Source: JAFLTL01 sp964389525
GTDB lineage: Bacteria > Bacteroidota > Bacteroidia > Bacteroidales > Muribaculaceae
Direction: 5' to 3'
Length of the DNA: 64,000 nt
Assembly: GCA_964389525.1 (NCBI GenBank)
Contig: CAYMEX010000001.1
Location: 1 to 64,000 of the forward strand
The notes beneath the pieces are model-generated. The model saw only the letters and a program-made list of their open reading frames with translations, was not told the origin of the DNA and did no database searches. Shown here piece after piece: positions 60,206 to 64,000 of this stretch (position 1 is its first letter; every line of letters begins with the position of its first letter). Made by a program: the position numbers and the translations under genes.

Positions 60206-61792
60206 TCAGCCTATTGTAGTGTGAACATCGCGTCCGTCGACGCGGATAGCACTCTCGGGCGAGACCGGACAAAGGTTCTCGCATGCGCCGCAGCCCAGAC
60301 AGCGGCTTTCGTCGACCACTGGCCGGCGGCGCGGATTCTTGCTCTTGTCGTTGGGGTCGAGAGGCATCATCGTTATGGCTCCCGACGGGCAGTGACGGGC
60401 GCAGACACCGCATGCGGCCTCGCCTTTCGCGGCAAGGCAGGAGTGAATATAGGTGTAGGCGCGGCCGATGGAGATGTCTGATTTCTCTGCCACTGTGATC
60501 GGGTGGATCGCGTCGGCGGGGCACACCTCGGAGCAGCGCACGCACTCCGGGCGGCAGTAGCCGAGGTCATAGTCCATCATCGGCATCATGAACGTGTCGA
60601 GCGACATTGAGGGCTTGAGCACCTCGTTGGGGCATGCCGACACGCAGAGCTGACAGGCGATGCAGTGGGTCGAAAAATTCTTCCAGCTGATAGCTCCCGG
60701 AGGCGCTAAAGGCTGCTCGGGGGCCGGGTTGTGCTTGGGAGTGATGTCGGCATAGCCGCCGTCGGTGGTCTTCTCCATGCGCGGTTTTATCGAGTCGGTG
60801 AGCTCGTCGGCCGCTTTTGCTACCGAAGCGGTGGCTATTGCAGCGATACCGGTCATAAATCCGCGGCGCGAGGCGTCGCACGATCCGTCGGCCGGCTTGG
60901 CCGATGCAAGCGACGGTGTCGTCTTGCGGCGACGCAGACCGTAGGTCATGCCTCCGTTGGTGCACGACTCGGTGCAGTTGAGACACACGACGCAGCGCGA
61001 GTAATCGACCGTGTGGTTTTTGGCGTCGATACACTTCGCCTTGCAGTTGCGCTCGCACTTGCGGCAGCCTGTGCAGATGCTCTCGTCGAAGCGCACGCCA
61101 AAGATCGAGAAACGCGACACGGCACCGAGCAGAGTGCCTACCGGGCAGATCGTGTTGCACCATGCGCGGCCCGAGAAAAATGCCGTGGCACCGACGATGA
61201 TAAACGATATGATGGCGATCCACATCACACCGTCGCCACCGACGACGCTGGTGACGCGCCAGAAGAGCGTGCTGTCGTTGGCCTCGGCGATGCCGGCGAG
61301 CACATTGTTGCCCGCCTCATATGCGGGCTTGACTATGTCGGCGGCGATGCGGCCATACATGCTGTAGGGCTCGATGAGCGACATCCATATGCGCGCGCCG
61401 GCCCAGAACGCACCGGCTGTCATGCCGACCGCGAATATGGCGAATACCGTCCACCTTACGGCGCGTTTCTCCTTCACGTAAGAGAAACGGAATCTGCGCA
61501 GAGCCTTCTTGACCCTGAGCGAGCCCAGACGGTTGAAAATGTCCTGCATCACACCGAGAGGGCATATGACCGAGCAGTATATGCGTCCGAAAACAAACGT
61601 GAGCAGGATAAGCAACGCAACTATCAGAATATTAAGGCCAAGCAAAGAGTCAAGACCCATGACCGACGGCCAGAACTGTATCTTCGGCATCCAGCCGGTC
61701 AGACCTATGGCCGTACCGGTGAAGTCGACAAACAATGCCGTTATGCCTACGATAAACAAGACCGCAAGCACGACTCTCAGTTTTTTCAACAT
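60206..61792 (-). CDS. NapH-like membrane protein fused to a NapG-like polyferredoxin
   Basis: A 528-residue iron-sulfur protein. About residues 1-220 hold four to five membrane helices with the NapH/NosR motifs GRIYCSVICPLG and GRAWCNTICPVG; then CTGCRKCERNCKAKCI and CVVCLNCTESC form two clusters. An internal twin-arginine-like stretch (RRGFMTGIAAIATAS) follows, as in the start of NapG, and then four more clusters (CIACQLCVSACP, CVRCSEVCPADA, CGVCARHCP, CLGCGACENLCPVS). It looks like NapH and NapG fused in one chain. It would pass electrons from quinol to the aldo/keto reductase outside the membrane. Confidence 0.9.
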   Translation of the reverse strand: MLKKLRVVLAVLFIVGITALFVDFTGTAIGLTGWMPKIQFWPSVMGLDSLLGLNILIVALLILLTFVFGRIYCSVICPLGVMQDIFNRLGSLRVKKALRRFRFSYVKEKRAVRWTVFAIFAVGMTAGAFWAGARIWMSLIEPYSMYGRIAADIVKPAYEAGNNVLAGIAEANDSTLFWRVTSVVGGDGVMWIAIISFIIVGATAFFSGRAWCNTICPVGTLLGAVSRFSIFGVRFDESICTGCRKCERNCKAKCIDAKNHTVDYSRCVVCLNCTESCTNGGMTYGLRRRKTTPSLASAKPADGSCDASRRGFMTGIAAIATASVAKAADELTDSIKPRMEKTTDGGYADITPKHNPAPEQPLAPPGAISWKNFSTHCIACQLCVSACPNEVLKPSMSLDTFMMPMMDYDLGYCRPECVRCSEVCPADAIHPITVAEKSDISIGRAYTYIHSCLAAKGEAACGVCARHCPSGAITMMPLDPNDKSKNPRRRPVVDESRCLGCGACENLCPVSPESAIRVDGRDVHTTIG

Positions 61793-61909
61793 TGCGAAAT
61801 GTGTATGAACGAACGAATTGATTACTTGTTCTGCAAATATATGTATAATTTAGGAACCTTTGACCAACTAAGGGGAACAGACGCACTGTTAAAAACACCA
61901 AAAATACAT

Positions 61910-61917
61910 TAGTTTTG
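61910..61917 (+). promoter_or_regulatory. -7 box for the HAD phosphatase gene
   Basis: TAGTTTTG matches TAnnTTTG, 30 bases before ATG 61948. Confidence 0.55.
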
Positions 61918-61947
61918 CAGGATAATTCAGATAAGACTTACTTCAGG

Positions 61948-62577
61948 ATGAAAAAATATAAAGCCGCGCTCTTTGATCTTGACGGCGTTCTCATAGATAC
62001 TGAAGGGATTTACACCCGATTCTGGGATGATATAGCCTTGCAGTACGGCAAAAGCCCGACGCTCGCTCACGACATAAAGGGCACAACACTTACCGACATA
62101 CTCGCAACGCATTTTCCCGACCCCGAAACTCAGAAAAAACTCGTCGCACAGATCTGCGACTTCGAGGCCAACATGCAGTACCGTCTTTTTCCGGGAGTGG
62201 CTGACTTCCTGTCAGAACTCAGGAAACGCGGCGTCCTGTGCGCGATAGTGACCTCGAGCGACCGCAAGAAAATGGCCTCGCTTGCCATCCAGCAGCCCGC
62301 GCTTGCCGCCGGCATGGACACGGTTGTCATTGCCGACGACGTGCAGAGGTCGAAGCCCGATCCGCAAGGCTACCTCCTCGCCGCCAAGCGACTTGGCGTC
62401 GCCCCTGACAATTGTGTGGTCTTCGAGGACTCGCTTCAGGGGCTCGAGGCCGGACGCAGGTCGGGAGCAAAAGTCGTGGCGCTTGCCACGACCAACCCGT
62501 TTGACCGTGTGGCTCCTCTTGCCGACGTCACAGTGTCGTCGTTCGCTGAGCTTGATGCCGACGCGATAGGTTTTTAA
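61948..62577 (+). CDS. HAD-superfamily phosphatase (beta-phosphoglucomutase-like)
   Basis: A 209-residue HAD-IA protein. Motif I FDLDGVLIDTEG holds both catalytic Asp residues; motif II is VTSSDRKK, the Lys is in RSKPDPQGYLLA, and motif IV VVFEDSLQGLEAG is complete. The cap is helical (about residues 16-80). It probably dephosphorylates a small sugar phosphate. ATG 61948 is chosen as the family start. Confidence 0.93.
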   Translation: MKKYKAALFDLDGVLIDTEGIYTRFWDDIALQYGKSPTLAHDIKGTTLTDILATHFPDPETQKKLVAQICDFEANMQYRLFPGVADFLSELRKRGVLCAIVTSSDRKKMASLAIQQPALAAGMDTVVIADDVQRSKPDPQGYLLAAKRLGVAPDNCVVFEDSLQGLEAGRRSGAKVVALATTNPFDRVAPLADVTVSSFAELDADAIGF

Positions 62578-62593
62578 TCAATGTAATAGCAAT

Positions 62594-63541
62594 ATGATTT
62601 CAAGATCGTTACTCTCGATAATATTCTCTGTTGCTGTGTCGGTGGCCGCCATGGCCCAGCAGCAGCTGAAATACAGCAATTTCGACCAGTGGGTCGTGCG
62701 TGAGATACCTGAGTCGGGCATTATCGGCGGAAACACCAAGGTGCTCTATGAGATCGGTCCCAACGACACGATCAGAGGAGCCAAAGCCTACACCTCGACA
62801 GCCTCTCCATGGGCCACATCCAACGTCTATGCCCGCGTGATGGGCGTGAACAAGGGAAGCGTAGCCGTCTATCCCGACAGGCACGGATCGGGACGCTGCG
62901 TCAAACTCACCACCAAGCTCGATTCAGTCAAGGCGTTGCGTCTTGTCAACATCGAGGTGCTCGTGGGCGGATCGATGTTTCTCGGCAAGATGATGGAGCC
63001 GGTGAAATCGACTTCCGACCCCTACAGCAAGATGGAGATGGGCGTGCCGTTCACCGGACGCCCCAAAGCCATGAAATTCGATTACAGGCTGTATATGCCC
63101 GCCGTCGACCACCGCATCATCTGCACCGGGTTCAGCAAGAAAAAAGAAATTGCCGGCCGCGACAGCTCCGAGGTGTTCATCATGCTTCAGCGCCGCTGGG
63201 AGGAAGACGGGAAGATCTACGCCAAGCGGGTCGGCACAGGCCGCGAGCGTTTCTACAAGAACACCGACGGCTGGGTCGAGGGCCACACCCTCGACGTGAA
63301 CTACGGCGACATAACGAAAAAAGCGTTCTACAAACCGTGGATGGGGCTTATACCTGAGGAGAAAAGCTATTACGCTCTTAATAGCAAAGGAAAGATGGTG
63401 CCCGTGCACGAAGTAGGGTGGGACTCACCCGACGCCCGTCCGACCCACATCCTCATCATGGCCTCGGCCGCATGCGGCACCGCCTACGTAGGCACCCCCG
63501 GCCAGACCCTCTGGATCGACAACATCGAGCTTGTATACTGA
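62594..63541 (+). CDS. PCMD-domain (putative carbohydrate) exported protein
   Basis: A 315-residue exported protein with signal peptide (about 1-21, ending AMA). After YSNFDQWVVREIPESGIIGG the middle and C-terminal beta-sandwich match the PCMD family of Bacteroidetes: GVPFTGRPKAMKFDYRLYMP, EVFIMLQRRW and the final GQTLWIDNIELVY. The family is linked by name to carbohydrate binding or metabolism. It follows the HAD gene by 16 bases and is probably cotranscribed. Confidence 0.85.
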   Translation: MISRSLLSIIFSVAVSVAAMAQQQLKYSNFDQWVVREIPESGIIGGNTKVLYEIGPNDTIRGAKAYTSTASPWATSNVYARVMGVNKGSVAVYPDRHGSGRCVKLTTKLDSVKALRLVNIEVLVGGSMFLGKMMEPVKSTSDPYSKMEMGVPFTGRPKAMKFDYRLYMPAVDHRIICTGFSKKKEIAGRDSSEVFIMLQRRWEEDGKIYAKRVGTGRERFYKNTDGWVEGHTLDVNYGDITKKAFYKPWMGLIPEEKSYYALNSKGKMVPVHEVGWDSPDARPTHILIMASAACGTAYVGTPGQTLWIDNIELVY

Positions 63542-63559
63542 AAAGACGCCTGCCGTCGT

Positions 63560-64000
63560 TAAAACCCACACGATCTGCCCCACACCACCGCGCTTACCGC
63601 GATGGTGTGGGGTATGATCGTTTCATAGACCACGGCCTCGCAGAGTTCGTTTATCCGGTAGCTCCGACCCCGCGTCTCCCTGTCAGGGCATCGCAGATGC
63701 CGCAACCCGGCGTAGCCGGAGTTTAACCCCATCCTGTGAGCACAGCGAACAGGGTGGGGATCCGTCATCCCTTGCCAACCAGTCTCGCAGAGACTGAACA
63801 GATCCCTCATTTCATTAACGTTGGGCACTTGCGAGCCCCGACATAATGCCTGAAAGACATTTCAAAAAAAGTAGCCGGGTACACCGTCAGGTGTGCCCGG
63901 TAAAAAAGCGCTCATAAAGCGTGTCTGAAAGACACCTTGTTACACATGTCATATATGGGCGCGCTGTCGCGTGCGCAGCCCGTGAAACGGGCGTAACATG
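63560..64000. repeat. Hairpin-array copy at the right edge
   Basis: 63683-63810 is the reverse complement of the 12396-12508 part of the arrays (GGCATCGCAGATGCC through CAGTCTCGCAGAGACTG). 63845-63945 repeats 12567-12662 in forward sense (TGCCTGAAAGACA, GTACACCGTCAGGTGTGCCC, GTGTCTGAAAGACAC). The last 60 bases hold GGGCGCGCTGTCGCG and CCCGTGAAACGGG. No gene is present; the array continues past the window. Confidence 0.8.

Overview
The window is chromosomal DNA from a member of the phylum Bacteroidota, order Bacteroidales, most likely Muribaculaceae or a close relative. The evidence is repeated promoters of the Bacteroidetes type (TTTG, 19-20 bases, TAnnTTTG) and families typical of the phylum: DUF4834, DUF4292, DUF3943, NigD, BACON, PCMD, YccF and an anti-sigma factor fused to an outer-membrane barrel. 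Glycan-degrading and peptidase genes fit a gut commensal. Genus and species cannot be fixed from the sequence alone.

Layout. 1-11.6 kb: end of pckA, then pyrG, yidC and a tightly packed run psd-pssA-DUF4834-DUF2461-dut-TPR-DUF4292-EnvC (phospholipid, nucleotide and envelope functions). 11.6-14.3 kb: a gene-free array of short hairpins, partly duplicated in tandem; related fragments lie near 0.95, 22.7-23.2 and 63.6-64.0 kb. 14.4-18.5 kb: membrane acyltransferase-like protein, DUF3861, a secreted sugar isomerase-like protein, a flavodiiron protein. 18.5-22.7 kb: a small virion-like cassette (small acidic protein, major capsid protein, a head-protein candidate, portal) without terminase, tail or integrase genes. 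23.3-28.7 kb: tRNA-Asn, a lipoprotein with SUI1/YciH, a PepSY-like protein, rpsT, tRNA-Glu, a candidate small RNA, VanZ, recO and two more phage-like small genes. 28.9-33.6 kb: a 1562-residue lipoprotein with tandem BACON domains, leucine-rich repeats and an M64 peptidase, behind a strongly structured leader.

34-40.4 kb: cobalamin adenosyltransferase, DUF2795, a YafQ-type toxin-antitoxin pair, an ABC/GntR(YtrA-like) operon with a visible palindromic operator, an M28 peptidase, and a decayed ORF6N gene interrupted by a MITE-like element. 40.4-57 kb: GH2 beta-galactosidase, DUF3943, ECF sigma factor with barrel-fused anti-sigma factor, NigD, YccF, a monooxygenase-like lipoprotein, PstS-like and TPR proteins, sialidase, a lipoprotein with a TPR tail, PepD, a 41-residue membrane peptide and OmpH. 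57-64 kb: DEAD-box helicase, a Tat-exported iron-sulfur aldo/keto reductase next to a NapH/NapG-like fused polyferredoxin, a HAD phosphatase, a PCMD protein, then more hairpin repeats.

How they work together: housekeeping blocks make phospholipids, insert membrane proteins, supply CTP and dUMP and split the cell wall; secreted enzymes (GH2, sialidase, M64, M28, PepD) fit use of host or diet glycans and proteins. The least explained parts are the hairpin arrays, the minimal capsid cassette and the structured leader before the BACON/M64 gene.
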